DNA from: Achromobacter spanius
GTDB lineage: Bacteria > Pseudomonadota > Gammaproteobacteria > Burkholderiales > Burkholderiaceae_B
Assembly: GCF_003994415.1 (NCBI RefSeq)
Contig: NZ_CP034689.1
Coordinates: 4,402,001-4,466,000, forward strand
Length of the DNA: 64,000 nucleotides
Direction: 5' to 3'
The notes below the pieces were generated by a model that did no database searches, had not been told where the DNA came from, and saw only the letters and a list, made by a program, of their open reading frames with translations. The position numbers and the translations under genes were made by a program. Positions within the stretch are counted from its first letter, which is position 1; each line of letters begins with the position of its first letter. Shown here one piece after another: positions 34,588-44,122 of the stretch.

Positions 34588-36018
34588 ATGACGAATCCCC
34601 CTCCCGCCTACCGGGCTGTCATCCTTTGCGGCGGTTCCGGCTCGCGCCTGTGGCCGCTGTCGCGCGAACTGCTGCCCAAGCAGTTCATCCGTTTGACCGA
34701 TTCGCGCAGCCTGTTGCAAAACACGCTGCTGCGCCTCTCGTCGGCGGGCGCGCAAGCCAAGCCGATTCTGGTCTGCAACGACGCCCACCAGTACATTGCC
34801 GCCGAACAGGCGCAGGAGCTGGGCATCAAGGACGCGGAAGTGATTCTGGAGCCGTTTGCGCGCAACACCGCGCCGGCCATTGCCGCCGCCACGCTGCGCG
34901 CCATGCGTGACGGCGAAGACCCCATCATGCTGATCATGCCGTCCGACCATGTGCTGGAAGATGGCGAGGTGCTTCGCGCCGCCTTCGCCCAGGCCTACGA
35001 GGCGGCACGCCAGGGCGCGCTGGTCACCTTCGGCATTACGCCCACCGCGCCGCTCAGCGGCTATGGCTACATTCAGTCGGACGAACCCGGCGTGATGGCC
35101 CCCGCGCGCCGCGTGCTGCGCTTTGTGGAAAAGCCTTCGCCCGAAGTCGCGCAACGCCTGATCGAAGACGGTGGTTACTACTGGAACAGCGGCATGTTCG
35201 CCTTCCAGGCGTCGGTGTTCCTGTCCGAGATGGGCCGGCTGGCGCCGAAGATGCTGGCGCAGGTGGAAGCGGCGGTGGCCGACGGCTTGGGGGAAGACGC
35301 GTTGTTCCATCTGGATGGCCCCGCGTTCGAGGCCTGCCCCAGCGACTCGATGGACTACGCCATCATGGAACGCACCGACAGCGCCGTGGTCATTCCGCTG
35401 GCGGCGTCGTGGAGCGACGTAGGGGCCTGGGACGCGGTCTGGGGCATCGCCCAGAAAACCGAGGAAGGCAACTCCACCACGGGCGACGTGATGGTGGAGG
35501 ATTCGCGCAACTGCCTGATCCATTCCACCAGCCGGCTGGTCGCGTCCGTGGGCCTGGACGACATTGTGGTGATCGAAACGGCCGACGCCGTGCTGGTGGC
35601 GCACAAGTCGCGCTCGCAAGACGTCAAGCGGCTGGTGGAGACGTTCAAGACGCAGCACCGCTCCGAGCTGAACCACCACCGCGAGGTGCAGCGCCCGTGG
35701 GGCTCGTACGACTCGGTGGGCCACGGCCCGCGTTACCAGGTCAAGCGGATCACGGTAAAGCCTGGGGCGCGCCTGTCGTCGCAGATGCATCACCACCGCG
35801 CGGAGCACTGGATCGTGGTGTCGGGCACGGCCCGCATCTACAACGGCGACAAGCAGTACCTGCTGACGGAGAACCAGTCGACCTACATCCCGTTGGGTGA
35901 AACCCACAGCCTGGAAAACCCGGGGAAGATCCCGCTGGAGATCATCGAGGTTCAATCCGGCGCGTATCTCGGCGAAGACGACATCGTGCGCTTCCAGGAC
36001 ATGTATGGCCGAGTCTGA
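34588..36018 (+). CDS. manC: Mannose-1-phosphate guanylyltransferase/mannose-6-phosphate isomerase
   Basis: The 476-residue bifunctional type II enzyme has an N-terminal nucleotidyltransferase domain that makes GDP-mannose from mannose-1-P and GTP (CGGSGSRLWPLSRELLPKQF, FVEKPSPE, YYWNSGMF). Its C-terminal cupin isomerase converts fructose-6-P to mannose-6-P (VQRPWGSYDS, HHHRAEHWIVVSGTA, NQSTYIPLGETHSLENPG). The ATG at 34588 is chosen because AAGGAG lies eight bases upstream; a GTG at 34579 overlaps that site. With ManB it provides the whole route from fructose-6-P to GDP-mannose. Confidence 0.95.
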   Translation: MTNPPPAYRAVILCGGSGSRLWPLSRELLPKQFIRLTDSRSLLQNTLLRLSSAGAQAKPILVCNDAHQYIAAEQAQELGIKDAEVILEPFARNTAPAIAAATLRAMRDGEDPIMLIMPSDHVLEDGEVLRAAFAQAYEAARQGALVTFGITPTAPLSGYGYIQSDEPGVMAPARRVLRFVEKPSPEVAQRLIEDGGYYWNSGMFAFQASVFLSEMGRLAPKMLAQVEAAVADGLGEDALFHLDGPAFEACPSDSMDYAIMERTDSAVVIPLAASWSDVGAWDAVWGIAQKTEEGNSTTGDVMVEDSRNCLIHSTSRLVASVGLDDIVVIETADAVLVAHKSRSQDVKRLVETFKTQHRSELNHHREVQRPWGSYDSVGHGPRYQVKRITVKPGARLSSQMHHHRAEHWIVVSGTARIYNGDKQYLLTENQSTYIPLGETHSLENPGKIPLEIIEVQSGAYLGEDDIVRFQDMYGRV

Positions 36019-36415
36019 AGGGGTGTCTTCCGTCCCTTTTTGGCGGCCGGGCGTCGCCAGGCTTTGCCTGCCCGCCGCCGGCCTGTTCTTCCTGGTGCTG
36101 GTCACCGTGGGCAACCTGCCCGGCCTGGCCGCCGACATGTCCGACGCCTTTGGCGACAAGCGCCTGCACCTTGTGGCCTACGCCGTGCTGACCGGCTTGA
36201 TCTACCTGTCCGTCAACCGACGCCCGGCGCTGGTGGCCTTGGTGGCCGTGACGGCGCTGGGCGTGGTGGACGAGACCATCCAATCCTTTATTCCCTACCG
36301 ACAGGCTGAACTCTTAGACCTTTTGGCCGATATCTTGGCGGCGGGTGCAACAGTAATCTCATTGCACATTGGTTCCGCAGCCTTCGGCTCCTTTCGTGCA
36401 GTCACTAAGTCTTAA
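36005..36415 (+). CDS. VanZ-like small membrane protein
   Basis: The 136-residue protein has about four hydrophobic helices and the VanZ-family signature DKRLHLVAYAVLTGLIYL followed by ALGVVDETIQSFIPYRQAELLDLLADILAAG. VanZ-like proteins are found in glycopeptide-resistance and exopolysaccharide loci, where their role is poorly understood. The start at 36005 overlaps the end of manC by 14 bp and is followed by gmd after 10 bp, so it is embedded in the operon. An internal GTG at 36023 is an alternative start. Confidence 0.8.
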   Translation: MAESEGVSSVPFWRPGVARLCLPAAGLFFLVLVTVGNLPGLAADMSDAFGDKRLHLVAYAVLTGLIYLSVNRRPALVALVAVTALGVVDETIQSFIPYRQAELLDLLADILAAGATVISLHIGSAAFGSFRAVTKS

Positions 36416-36425
36416 GGACACAACC

Positions 36426-37535
36426 ATGCCAAAACGGGCACTGATTACCGGCGTTACCGGCCAAGATGGGGCCTACCTGGCGGAGTTCCTGCTGGCCAAG
36501 GGCTATGAGGTCCACGGCATCAAGCGACGCGCTTCGCTGTTCAATACCGCCCGCATCGATCATCTGTACCAAGACCCCCATGACAAGCCGCGCAACTTCG
36601 TGCTGCACCATGGCGACATGACGGACTCCTGCAGCCTGATCCGCATCGTGCAATCGGTGCAACCGGACGAAATCTATAACCTGGCCGCCCAAAGCCATGT
36701 GGGGGTCTCGTTCGAAGAGCCGGAGTACACCGCCAATGCCGACGGCCTGGGCACCCTGCGCCTGCTGGAAGCCATCCGCATCCTGAAGCTGGAAAACAAG
36801 GCGCGCTTCTATCAAGCGTCCACGTCCGAGCTATACGGCCTGGTGCAAGAAACGCCGCAGAAGGAAACCACCCCCTTCTACCCGCGCAGCCCCTACGCCG
36901 CCGCCAAGCTCTACGCCTATTGGATCAGCGTGAACTACCGCGAAGCGTATGGCATGTACGCCTGCAACGGCATTCTGTTCAACCACGAATCACCCAAGCG
37001 CGGTGAAACCTTCGTCACGCGCAAGATCACCCGCGGGCTGGCGCGCATTGTGCTGGGCCTGCAGGAATGCCTGTACCTGGGCAACCTGTCCGCCCTGCGT
37101 GACTGGGGCCATGCCCGCGACTACGTCGAAATGCAGTGGCTGATGCTGCAACAGGACACGCCCGAGGACTACGTCATCGCTACCGGCCTGCAATACAGCG
37201 TGCGCGAATTCATCAATACGGCGGCGCGCGAGCTGGGCATTCTGCTGGCCTGGGAAGGCGAAGGGCTGGAAGAAACGGCCACCGTGCTGTTCTCGCCGGT
37301 GCATGACGTGAAGCCCGGCCAGGTGATCGTGCGCGTGGACCCGCGCTACTTCCGTCCGACCGAAGTGGAGACCCTGCTGGGCGATCCCACCAAGGCGCGC
37401 GAAAAGCTGGGCTGGTCGCCGCGCACCACGTTCGCGGAGCTGGTCAAGGAAATGGTGGAGGCCGACCTGAAGGACGCCCGCCGCGACGCGCTGGTCGAAC
37501 AGAACGGCTACGAAATCTACGCCTACAAGGAGTAG
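36426..37535 (+). CDS. gmd: GDP-mannose 4,6-dehydratase
   Basis: The 369-residue short-chain dehydrogenase-type enzyme converts GDP-D-mannose to GDP-4-keto-6-deoxy-D-mannose. It has TGVTGQDGAYLAEFLLAKGY (NADP-binding), GIKRRASLFNTARIDHLY, YNLAAQSHVGVSFEEPEYT, the catalytic region TSELYGLVQETPQKETTPF with YAAAKLYAYWI, and FNHESPKRGETFVTRKITR. All are hallmarks of Gmd. TTAAGGA precedes the ATG. First committed step toward GDP-L-fucose. Confidence 0.96.
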   Translation: MPKRALITGVTGQDGAYLAEFLLAKGYEVHGIKRRASLFNTARIDHLYQDPHDKPRNFVLHHGDMTDSCSLIRIVQSVQPDEIYNLAAQSHVGVSFEEPEYTANADGLGTLRLLEAIRILKLENKARFYQASTSELYGLVQETPQKETTPFYPRSPYAAAKLYAYWISVNYREAYGMYACNGILFNHESPKRGETFVTRKITRGLARIVLGLQECLYLGNLSALRDWGHARDYVEMQWLMLQQDTPEDYVIATGLQYSVREFINTAARELGILLAWEGEGLEETATVLFSPVHDVKPGQVIVRVDPRYFRPTEVETLLGDPTKAREKLGWSPRTTFAELVKEMVEADLKDARRDALVEQNGYEIYAYKE

Positions 37536-37541
37536 CGCGCC

Positions 37542-38504
37542 ATGACGAACCTGGACCAACGCGTGTTTGTCGCGGGCCATCGCGGCATGGTCGGCGCCGC
37601 GATCACCCGCGAGCTGAACCGCCGTGGCTATCAGCACGTGCTGACCCGCAATCGAACCGAGCTGGACCTGGAAAACCAGAACCAGGTGCATCGCTTTTTC
37701 TCGACCACGCCGGTCGACGTGGTGTATCTGGCGGCCGCCAAGGTCGGCGGCATCCTGGCCAACCAGAACCATCCCGTCGACTTTCTCTATAAGAACCTGA
37801 TGATCCAGTGCAACGTGATCCGCGCCGCGTATGCGGCCGGGGTGCGCAAGCTGCTGTTCCTGGGTTCGTCCTGCATCTATCCGCGCGAAGCCCCCCAGCC
37901 CCTGCGCGAAGACGCCTTGCTGACCGGCCCGCTGGAAGCCACCAACGAGCCCTACGCCATCGCCAAGATCGCGGGCCTGAAGCTGTGCGAAGCCTATCAA
38001 CGGGAATACGGGGCGCGTTTTATCTGCGCCATGCCCACCAACCTGTACGGCCCGCACGACAACTACGACCTGCACAGCAGCCATGTGCTGCCGGCGTTGA
38101 TCCGCAAATTCCATGAAGGCCGCGAAGCCGGTCGGGAAAGCGTGACGATCTGGGGCACGGGCACGCCGCTGCGGGAATTCCTGTATGTGGATGACCTGGC
38201 AAAGGCCTGCGTGATGCTGATGGAGCACCCCGACGCCGAAGGCATCTACAACATCGGCGCGGGCAAGGACATCAGCATCGCCGACCTGGCGGCGCTGGTG
38301 GCGCGCGTGGTCGGCTACCAGGGCCGCATCGTGTATGACACCAGCAAACCCGACGGCACGCCTCGCAAGCTGATGGATTCGTCAAGGGTCGGCGCGCTGG
38401 GCTGGCAACCCGCCGTGTCGCTCAGCGACGGCATCGCGCTGGCCTACCAGCACTTCCTGCGCGAACGCGCCGATCAATCCCAACCGGCGCTGCCCGTGGC
38501 CTGA
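37542..38504 (+). CDS. fcl: GDP-L-fucose synthase
   Basis: The 320-residue epimerase/reductase converts GDP-4-keto-6-deoxy-mannose to GDP-L-fucose. Features are FVAGHRGMVGAAITREL (NADP-binding), AAAKVGGILANQNHPVDFLYKNL, FLGSSCIYPREAPQPLREDALLTG-type catalytic block, YAIAKIAGLKLCEAY and PTNLYGPHDNYDLHSSHVLPALI. It begins six bases after gmd. Its presence predicts L-fucose in the polysaccharide, unless GDP-fucose is used elsewhere. Confidence 0.95.
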   Translation: MTNLDQRVFVAGHRGMVGAAITRELNRRGYQHVLTRNRTELDLENQNQVHRFFSTTPVDVVYLAAAKVGGILANQNHPVDFLYKNLMIQCNVIRAAYAAGVRKLLFLGSSCIYPREAPQPLREDALLTGPLEATNEPYAIAKIAGLKLCEAYQREYGARFICAMPTNLYGPHDNYDLHSSHVLPALIRKFHEGREAGRESVTIWGTGTPLREFLYVDDLAKACVMLMEHPDAEGIYNIGAGKDISIADLAALVARVVGYQGRIVYDTSKPDGTPRKLMDSSRVGALGWQPAVSLSDGIALAYQHFLRERADQSQPALPVA

Positions 38505-38536
38505 GGGCCGCGCCCGCCTCACCCACAGGTTCCCCG

Positions 38537-39853
38537 ATGTTTGGATTCGTCAGGAAACACATCGCCGGCAATGCCTCGTTCTGGGGGCTGGTGGAATACG
38601 GCATCGGCCCGGTCGCGGCGCTGGTGGCCCTGCCCATCCTGTTCCGCCAGTTGGGCACGGTGGGCTTTGGCCAGTATTCGATGATCATCGCGCTGGCCGG
38701 CTTCGGCAATGCCGCCAACCTGGGCGCGGCGGTCACCGCCACCAAGCTGGTGTCCGAACGCCTGCACGAACCGGGCGGCGCTTACCGCGCGGCGGGGGTC
38801 AGCCTGTCGCTGATCGGCTGCGCGCTGGGCGTGGTCACGCTGGCCGCCGTGCTGCTGTGGGCCGTGGTGGGTCTGGCCTGGCCCACCGCCACCTTCGGCG
38901 GCGTAGCCGTCACGCTCCTGGCCATGCCCGCGCTGGCCATCTACCTGACCCAGCAATACGACCAATTGTTTTCCGGCTGCCTGAAAGGCCGCGAGGATTT
39001 CCGCGCCACCGCGCTGTGCGAAGTGTTCAGCCGCAGCGGCACCATGGCGCTGGCCTGCGCGACCGCCTGGTACACCGCCTCGCCCACCTACACCGGGCTG
39101 GCGCAGGCCGCCGGCCTGTTGATCGCGGGCAGCGTGAAGATGCGCGTGTTCTCGCGCGCCTATGGCCGGGTCGTGGTGCGGCCGGTGCGCGACCGGGGCG
39201 CCATGATGGACGCCTTCAAATTTTCACGCTGGTCCTGGCTGAACAGCCTGAGCGCGCTGGCCTTTGGGTCAGTCGACCGGGTGCTGGTGGGCAGCATGAT
39301 GGGGCCGGCCGCGTTGGCAATCTATACGGTAGGCGTGCAGGTGGGCCAGATCATCCACACCGCCGCCGTTGCGATCTTCCAGAAGGCGATGCCGCGCGTG
39401 ACGCGCCTGTCAGTGTCGCCCCCCTATGCGGGCGCCGCCGAACGCGAGATCCGCCGCATGATGCTGTGGAACCTGGCGCTGTCGGCGACCGCCACGCTGG
39501 CGGTGCTGGCGGTCAGCCACCCGCTCTTGAATCTGCTGTTGGGAGACAACGTGGCGGCGGGCCACTTGGGCACCTTCCAGTTGCTGATCGTGGCCTCCGG
39601 GCTGCTGTCGTTGAATGCCGCGGCTCACTTCTCGCTGTTGGGGCTGGGCAATTCCCGCGCCGTCGCCATCCTGAACGGGCTGGGCGGACTGGCGATGTTG
39701 TGCGTCATGGCGGGGTTGGTGCACGCCGCGGGCGAACATGCGGCGGCGTGGGGCCGCATGGCTTATGCGGCGATCACGCTGGCCGGCGTGGCACTAGCTA
39801 TCCGTCAATCGCGCCCCGAGTATCCGGGCGCCTTACCCGCGGCCACCCGATAA
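38537..39853 (+). CDS. wzx: Polysaccharide repeat-unit flippase (Wzx-like)
   Basis: The 438-residue integral membrane protein has about 12 hydrophobic helices. The N-terminal pattern (FWGLVEYGIGPVAALVALP and FRQLGTVGFGQYSMI) is usual for O-antigen/exopolysaccharide flippases of the MOP superfamily. It would flip undecaprenyl-linked repeat units to the periplasmic face. It lies between fcl and a glycosyltransferase and upstream of wzy, the expected neighbourhood. AGG precedes the ATG by about seven bases. Confidence 0.88.
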   Translation: MFGFVRKHIAGNASFWGLVEYGIGPVAALVALPILFRQLGTVGFGQYSMIIALAGFGNAANLGAAVTATKLVSERLHEPGGAYRAAGVSLSLIGCALGVVTLAAVLLWAVVGLAWPTATFGGVAVTLLAMPALAIYLTQQYDQLFSGCLKGREDFRATALCEVFSRSGTMALACATAWYTASPTYTGLAQAAGLLIAGSVKMRVFSRAYGRVVVRPVRDRGAMMDAFKFSRWSWLNSLSALAFGSVDRVLVGSMMGPAALAIYTVGVQVGQIIHTAAVAIFQKAMPRVTRLSVSPPYAGAAEREIRRMMLWNLALSATATLAVLAVSHPLLNLLLGDNVAAGHLGTFQLLIVASGLLSLNAAAHFSLLGLGNSRAVAILNGLGGLAMLCVMAGLVHAAGEHAAAWGRMAYAAITLAGVALAIRQSRPEYPGALPAATR

Positions 39854-39875
39854 CACCAACATGCTGAGGTCTTAC

Positions 39876-40778
39876 ATGCGCAAGCGTCATAACGAGTATT
39901 CACGTCAGCTCATCGACTTCGTGCGCGAGCTGCGTCCGCCCGCGCCGATCGCCGGCGGCCTGTTGCCCAAAGTGACCATCGTGACCCCGTCGTTCAACCA
40001 GGCCAAGTTCCTGGAACGCACCATTCTGTCGGTGCTGAACCAGGGGTATCCGCGTCTGGAATACATCATCATGGACGGCGGATCGACCGACGGCAGCGTG
40101 GACATCATCCGCAAGTACGAGCGCTACCTGAGCTACTGGGAAAGCACGCCCGACCGCGGGCAATCGCACGCCATCAACAAGGGCTTCGAGCGCGCCACGG
40201 GCGATTACGTGGGCTGGCAGAATTCAGACGACCTGTACTTTCCGGGCGCACTGCGCAAGCTGGGCGTGGCCGCTTCGCGCGGGCGCGCGCCGATCGTCAG
40301 CGGCAACCTGTTCGTGGCAGACGCCAACAACCACATCTTCCGCAAGATCCACTACACGCCGGTCAATCGCGGCACGCTGACGGTGGTGAAGGCGTCCATT
40401 CCGAACCAGTCGGCCATCTTCCGGCGCGACCTGCTGCGCAAGTACGGGCTGCTGCAGGAAAGCATGCGCTACTGCATGGACCTGGAACTCTGGAGCCGCC
40501 TGCTGCGCGAGGGCAAGAACCTGATCGTGCCCGATGCGCTGGGCGTCTACACCGCCCACGACGAGACCAAGACGGCGCTGATGCAGGACGTGCTGCTGGA
40601 AGAGCGCGAGCAGATCGTCACACGCATCCGGCGCACCGAGCCCGGGCTGGGCCGCCTGTTCGAGCTGTCGTGCCGCGCGTCCAAGGTGGCCGCGCACGCT
40701 CGCCAGGGCGACCTGACGTACCTGTTCGAAAAGCTGACCACGAAGATCTTCGGACGCGACGACTGGGCCGCGCACTAG
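39876..40778 (+). CDS. Family 2 glycosyltransferase
   Basis: The 300-residue protein has a GT-A fold nucleotide-sugar domain starting near residue 32. It carries VTIVTPSFNQAKFLERTILSVL, the DGGSTDGS motif, ESTPDRGQSHAINKGFERATGDYVGW and QNSDD (DXD-type metal site). It would add one sugar to the lipid-linked repeat unit in the cytoplasm. The ATG at 39876 has TGAGG seven bases upstream; an ATG five codons earlier lies before that site. Sugar specificity cannot be read from the sequence. Confidence 0.9.
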   Translation: MRKRHNEYSRQLIDFVRELRPPAPIAGGLLPKVTIVTPSFNQAKFLERTILSVLNQGYPRLEYIIMDGGSTDGSVDIIRKYERYLSYWESTPDRGQSHAINKGFERATGDYVGWQNSDDLYFPGALRKLGVAASRGRAPIVSGNLFVADANNHIFRKIHYTPVNRGTLTVVKASIPNQSAIFRRDLLRKYGLLQESMRYCMDLELWSRLLREGKNLIVPDALGVYTAHDETKTALMQDVLLEEREQIVTRIRRTEPGLGRLFELSCRASKVAAHARQGDLTYLFEKLTTKIFGRDDWAAH

Positions 40779-40790
40779 GACGATGCCGAC

Positions 40791-42095
40791 ATGAGCCCGC
40801 ACCGCCGCTTCTCCACCTTGCATCTGCTGGGGCTGTTCGCCTTCACGGCGCTTGCCCTGAACGATGACCGCTTCATCCTGGGCGTCGGTAGCTTCAAGCT
40901 GTCGCCCTTCGATGTGCTGTTCGTGATGATCCTGGCGGTCAAGGCGCTGCGGCTGGCCGAGCCCAGCGCCTACGCCTTGCCGCGCGGCATGCTGGGCGCG
41001 TTGTTGGGCTTGCAGACCTTATCGGTGATCTATCTGCTGCTGGTGTCGATGGACCACCCCGGCATTGAAACGGGCGACGTGGCGCGCGACCTGCGCATTG
41101 TGTTCTATTTTTTGAGTACGCCATTCCTTTGCTACAAGGACATCGACAGCCCTGCCGCCTACGCGGTGCTGCAGAAGTACATCGTGGCGGCCTGCCTGTT
41201 GGTGGCCGTGCAGATGCTGCTGGAGCAGGCCACGGGCTTCAGCGTGTCGGACCCGCTGCGCAACGTGCGCCTGGGCGTCTGGGCCATTCCGTTCGGCGTG
41301 GTGTCGCTGTTGACCTTCCGACGCACCTTGAATGTGTCTGGGCCCAAGGCCTATGCGCTGACGCTCTTCATGCTGTTGGCGCTGGTGTTTTCGCTGAACC
41401 GCAGCCAGTACCTGCAATTGGCGGTGTCCGTCTTCATCGCGGTGCTGCTGGGCACGGGCCCGGAGATCCGCCGGCGCGCGGTGCTGATCTTCGTGCCGGC
41501 CGCCGTCGCGGGCGTGCTGGTGTTCGCCAGCATCGGCTACCTGGACGTCTTGGCCAACCGCATCTTCAGCGTCGAAAAACTGGACGAGGACTCCAGCTAC
41601 GGTGCGCGCATCCAGGAAATGGAAGGCCAGATGGACTTCTTCGCCGAAAGCCCGGTGTTTGGCAAAGGCGCGGGCTTTCGCAGTTGGGTCATGGGCGAAA
41701 ACGGCTTCGAACTCAGCACCTTCGCGCACAACTCCTGGGCCTTCTACCTGATGAAGTTCGGCGTGGTGGGCACCACCATGATCATGCTGCCGCCCTTGCT
41801 GATCCTGCTCTTGACCTTGTTCCGACGATACGCGCACCCCGGCCTGGAAATGCACCGCCGCTACCTGCTGGCCACCGCGCCCATCTACATCTTCATTGAT
41901 TCGTTGTCCGGCGGGCTGGCCTACGCGCCCAAGACCGCCTTCACCGGATTCCTGCTGTGTTACTGCCTGTCGTTGATGCGAAATGCCCAGATCATGCCCG
42001 TGCCCAGGGCGGATGCGCCCGTGGCCCGGCGCCCCACCAGCCACCGTCCGGATGCCGCGCACCGGACGCCACCTCGAGTGATACCCCATGCCTGA
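40791..42095 (+). CDS. wzy: Polysaccharide polymerase (Wzy-like, O-antigen ligase superfamily)
   Basis: The 434-residue protein has about 10-12 membrane helices and a large periplasmic loop. That loop contains SYGARIQEMEGQMDFFAESP and GKGAGFRSW, and then FAHNSWAFYLMKFGVVG, the conserved His-containing Wzy_C pattern. It would polymerise repeat units at the outer face of the inner membrane. No waaL-like second copy is in the locus. A Pro/Arg-rich cytoplasmic tail follows the last helix. It overlaps the following GT4 gene by 8 bp. Confidence 0.85.
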   Translation: MSPHRRFSTLHLLGLFAFTALALNDDRFILGVGSFKLSPFDVLFVMILAVKALRLAEPSAYALPRGMLGALLGLQTLSVIYLLLVSMDHPGIETGDVARDLRIVFYFLSTPFLCYKDIDSPAAYAVLQKYIVAACLLVAVQMLLEQATGFSVSDPLRNVRLGVWAIPFGVVSLLTFRRTLNVSGPKAYALTLFMLLALVFSLNRSQYLQLAVSVFIAVLLGTGPEIRRRAVLIFVPAAVAGVLVFASIGYLDVLANRIFSVEKLDEDSSYGARIQEMEGQMDFFAESPVFGKGAGFRSWVMGENGFELSTFAHNSWAFYLMKFGVVGTTMIMLPPLLILLLTLFRRYAHPGLEMHRRYLLATAPIYIFIDSLSGGLAYAPKTAFTGFLLCYCLSLMRNAQIMPVPRADAPVARRPTSHRPDAAHRTPPRVIPHA

Positions 42096-43215
42096 TGTCT
42101 TGTTTGTCGCGCCAGACTTGCACGGCGGCGTCGGAAGATGCGTTGCCTTCATCGTGGATGCCTTACCGGAACAGGGCGTTGATTCCGCCCTGTTCCTGCT
42201 GCGTTCGCGCAACCGGGAATACCCCGTCTCCAACCCGAAGGTGACGCGCGCCCTGCCCATCATTGAATCGTCCACCAAGCTGCGGCTGATGCTGCCCTTT
42301 GCCTTCATGCGCTTGCTGGCGCAGATCCGCCGCGACAGGCCCGCCATCGTGTGTTCGCATGGCTTGCTGTGCAACATGCTGGTGGTGCTGGCCAGAAAGC
42401 TGATGCGCGGCAAGTTCCGCACCGTGGCCTTTGAGCACAGCAGCCCCGCCATCCACTACGGCGCGTCGAAGATGCGGCGGCTGAAGTGCTGGCTGGTCAG
42501 CCAGACGTATCGCCGGCATGACGCGGTGGTGGGCGTGTCGCGCGGCGTCAAGGAAGACCTGGTCAGCATGTTTCCGCCGCTACGCGGCAAGGTGCATACG
42601 ATCTACAACGGCGTGCCCCTGGACAATGTGCGCCGACAAGGCGCGCAGCGCACCAGCGGCGACGGCGCGGCGCCCTATCACGTCGTGGCGGTGGGTCGGC
42701 TGGAAGCCGTGAAGGACTACGCTACCTTGGTCGATGCCGCCGCCTTGCTGGACGACCCCGGCATCGCCTTCACCATCCTGGGCGAAGGCTCTGAGCATGC
42801 CGCGCTGCAAAAACGCATTGACGAACGCGCCTCGCGCAGCCCCGTCACACTGGCAGGGCACATCGACAACCCCTTTCCCGTCATCGCCAGCGCCGGCGCG
42901 TTTGTCTTGACCTCCATTCGCGAAAGCTTCGGCAACGTGCTGGTCGAAGCCTTGTGCCTGGGCGTGCCGGTGATTTCCACCGACTGTCCCCACGGCCCCG
43001 CCGAAATTCTTGATGCCGGCCGTTACGGCCTTTTGGTGCCCGTAGGCGACGCCGCGGCCCTGGCCGACGCCGTGCGCCGCCTGGCCTACGACGCCAAGAT
43101 GCGCGAGCAACTGGCCGCGCAAGGCCCCGAGCGCGCCGACGCCTTTTCCCTAGAACGGCACTGCCGCAACGTCATCGCGCTATTCCAGCCGCTGATGCAA
43201 CGCGGCACGCCTTGA
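42088..43215 (+). CDS. Family 4 glycosyltransferase (GT-B fold)
   Basis: The 375-residue retaining glycosyltransferase has an N-terminal domain beginning MPDVLFVAPDLHGGVGRCVA. Its C-terminal Glyco_transf_1 domain includes HVVAVGRLEAVKDYATLVDAA, FTILGEGSEHAALQ and the EX7E-type region TSIRESFGNVLVEALCLGVPVISTD with GPAEIL. It would act on the lipid-linked repeat unit in the cytoplasm. Substrate unknown. Confidence 0.9.
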   Translation: MPDVLFVAPDLHGGVGRCVAFIVDALPEQGVDSALFLLRSRNREYPVSNPKVTRALPIIESSTKLRLMLPFAFMRLLAQIRRDRPAIVCSHGLLCNMLVVLARKLMRGKFRTVAFEHSSPAIHYGASKMRRLKCWLVSQTYRRHDAVVGVSRGVKEDLVSMFPPLRGKVHTIYNGVPLDNVRRQGAQRTSGDGAAPYHVVAVGRLEAVKDYATLVDAAALLDDPGIAFTILGEGSEHAALQKRIDERASRSPVTLAGHIDNPFPVIASAGAFVLTSIRESFGNVLVEALCLGVPVISTDCPHGPAEILDAGRYGLLVPVGDAAALADAVRRLAYDAKMREQLAAQGPERADAFSLERHCRNVIALFQPLMQRGTP

Positions 43216-43228
43216 ACAGGAAGGAATC

Positions 43229-44122
43229 ATGCAGAAAATACCGGTATCCGTGGTGGTCATGACGAAGAACGAAGAGCGCAACATCACCAAGTGCCTGAAG
43301 GCGCTGGTGGATTTTGACGAAGTCTTCGTGGTGGATTCCAACAGCACCGACGCCACCTGCGCGATGGCGACGGCGCTCGGCGCCCGCGTGTCCAACTTCC
43401 AATGGAACGGCAAGTATCCGAAGAAAAAGCAATGGTGCCTGGAACAACTGCCTTTCTCGCATCCCGTGGTGCTGTACGTGGATGCCGATGAAGAAATGAC
43501 CCCCGCCCTGGCCGAGGAAATCCGTGATGTGTTGCCACGCTTTGCCGCGGGCGCGGGCGGCGCCTTCGTGCCGTTCGACTACGTGTTCTGCGGCAAGAAA
43601 CTGGAACACGGCCACCGCGTCTACAAGCTGGCGCTGCTGGCGCGCAAGCAATCGCGCTTCCTCGATTACGACGACCTGGACGTGGCGCATATGTGGGAAG
43701 TGGAAGGCCACTACCAGCCGCAGGTCCAGGGCGAAACCTTTGCCTTGCGCCAGCGCATGGTGCACAACGACCACGATTCGCTTTTCCACTATTTCGACAA
43801 GCACAACCGCTATTCGGATTGGGAAGCCAACCTGCGCACCAAGGGCCTGATGAACGATCCGCGCGAAGCCAACGTGGGTGCGCGGGCCCTGCTCAAGCGC
43901 ATTTTCCAGGCCATGCCCTTCAAGGCGCCGATTTCGTTCCTGCATTCCTACGTGTTCCGGCTGGGCTTCCTGGATGGCAAGGCGGGCTATGACTACGCGG
44001 TGGCGCGCGCCATGTATTACTGGCAGATCCGCATCAAGACCGAAGAGCTGCAGAAGGCGCGGCTGGCGCGCGCTGGCGAAGCCGAGGCCGAGGCCGACCC
44101 CGTGACCGGAGCCGCCAAATGA
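43229..44122 (+). CDS. Family 2 glycosyltransferase (WaaE/KdtX-like)
   Basis: The 297-residue protein starts with the GT2 motif VSVVVMTKNEERNITKCLKAL, followed by DFDEVFVVDSNSTDAT, KKQWCLEQLP and YVDADEEMTPALAEEI. This arrangement resembles the LPS core beta-glucosyltransferases WaaE/KdtX and many exopolysaccharide transferases. GAAGGA lies about seven bases before the ATG. The C-terminal part is rich in aromatic and basic residues (FLHSYVFRLGFLDGKAGYDYA) and may contact the membrane. It overlaps the acetyltransferase gene by 4 bp (ATGA). Confidence 0.9.
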   Translation: MQKIPVSVVVMTKNEERNITKCLKALVDFDEVFVVDSNSTDATCAMATALGARVSNFQWNGKYPKKKQWCLEQLPFSHPVVLYVDADEEMTPALAEEIRDVLPRFAAGAGGAFVPFDYVFCGKKLEHGHRVYKLALLARKQSRFLDYDDLDVAHMWEVEGHYQPQVQGETFALRQRMVHNDHDSLFHYFDKHNRYSDWEANLRTKGLMNDPREANVGARALLKRIFQAMPFKAPISFLHSYVFRLGFLDGKAGYDYAVARAMYYWQIRIKTEELQKARLARAGEAEAEADPVTGAAK

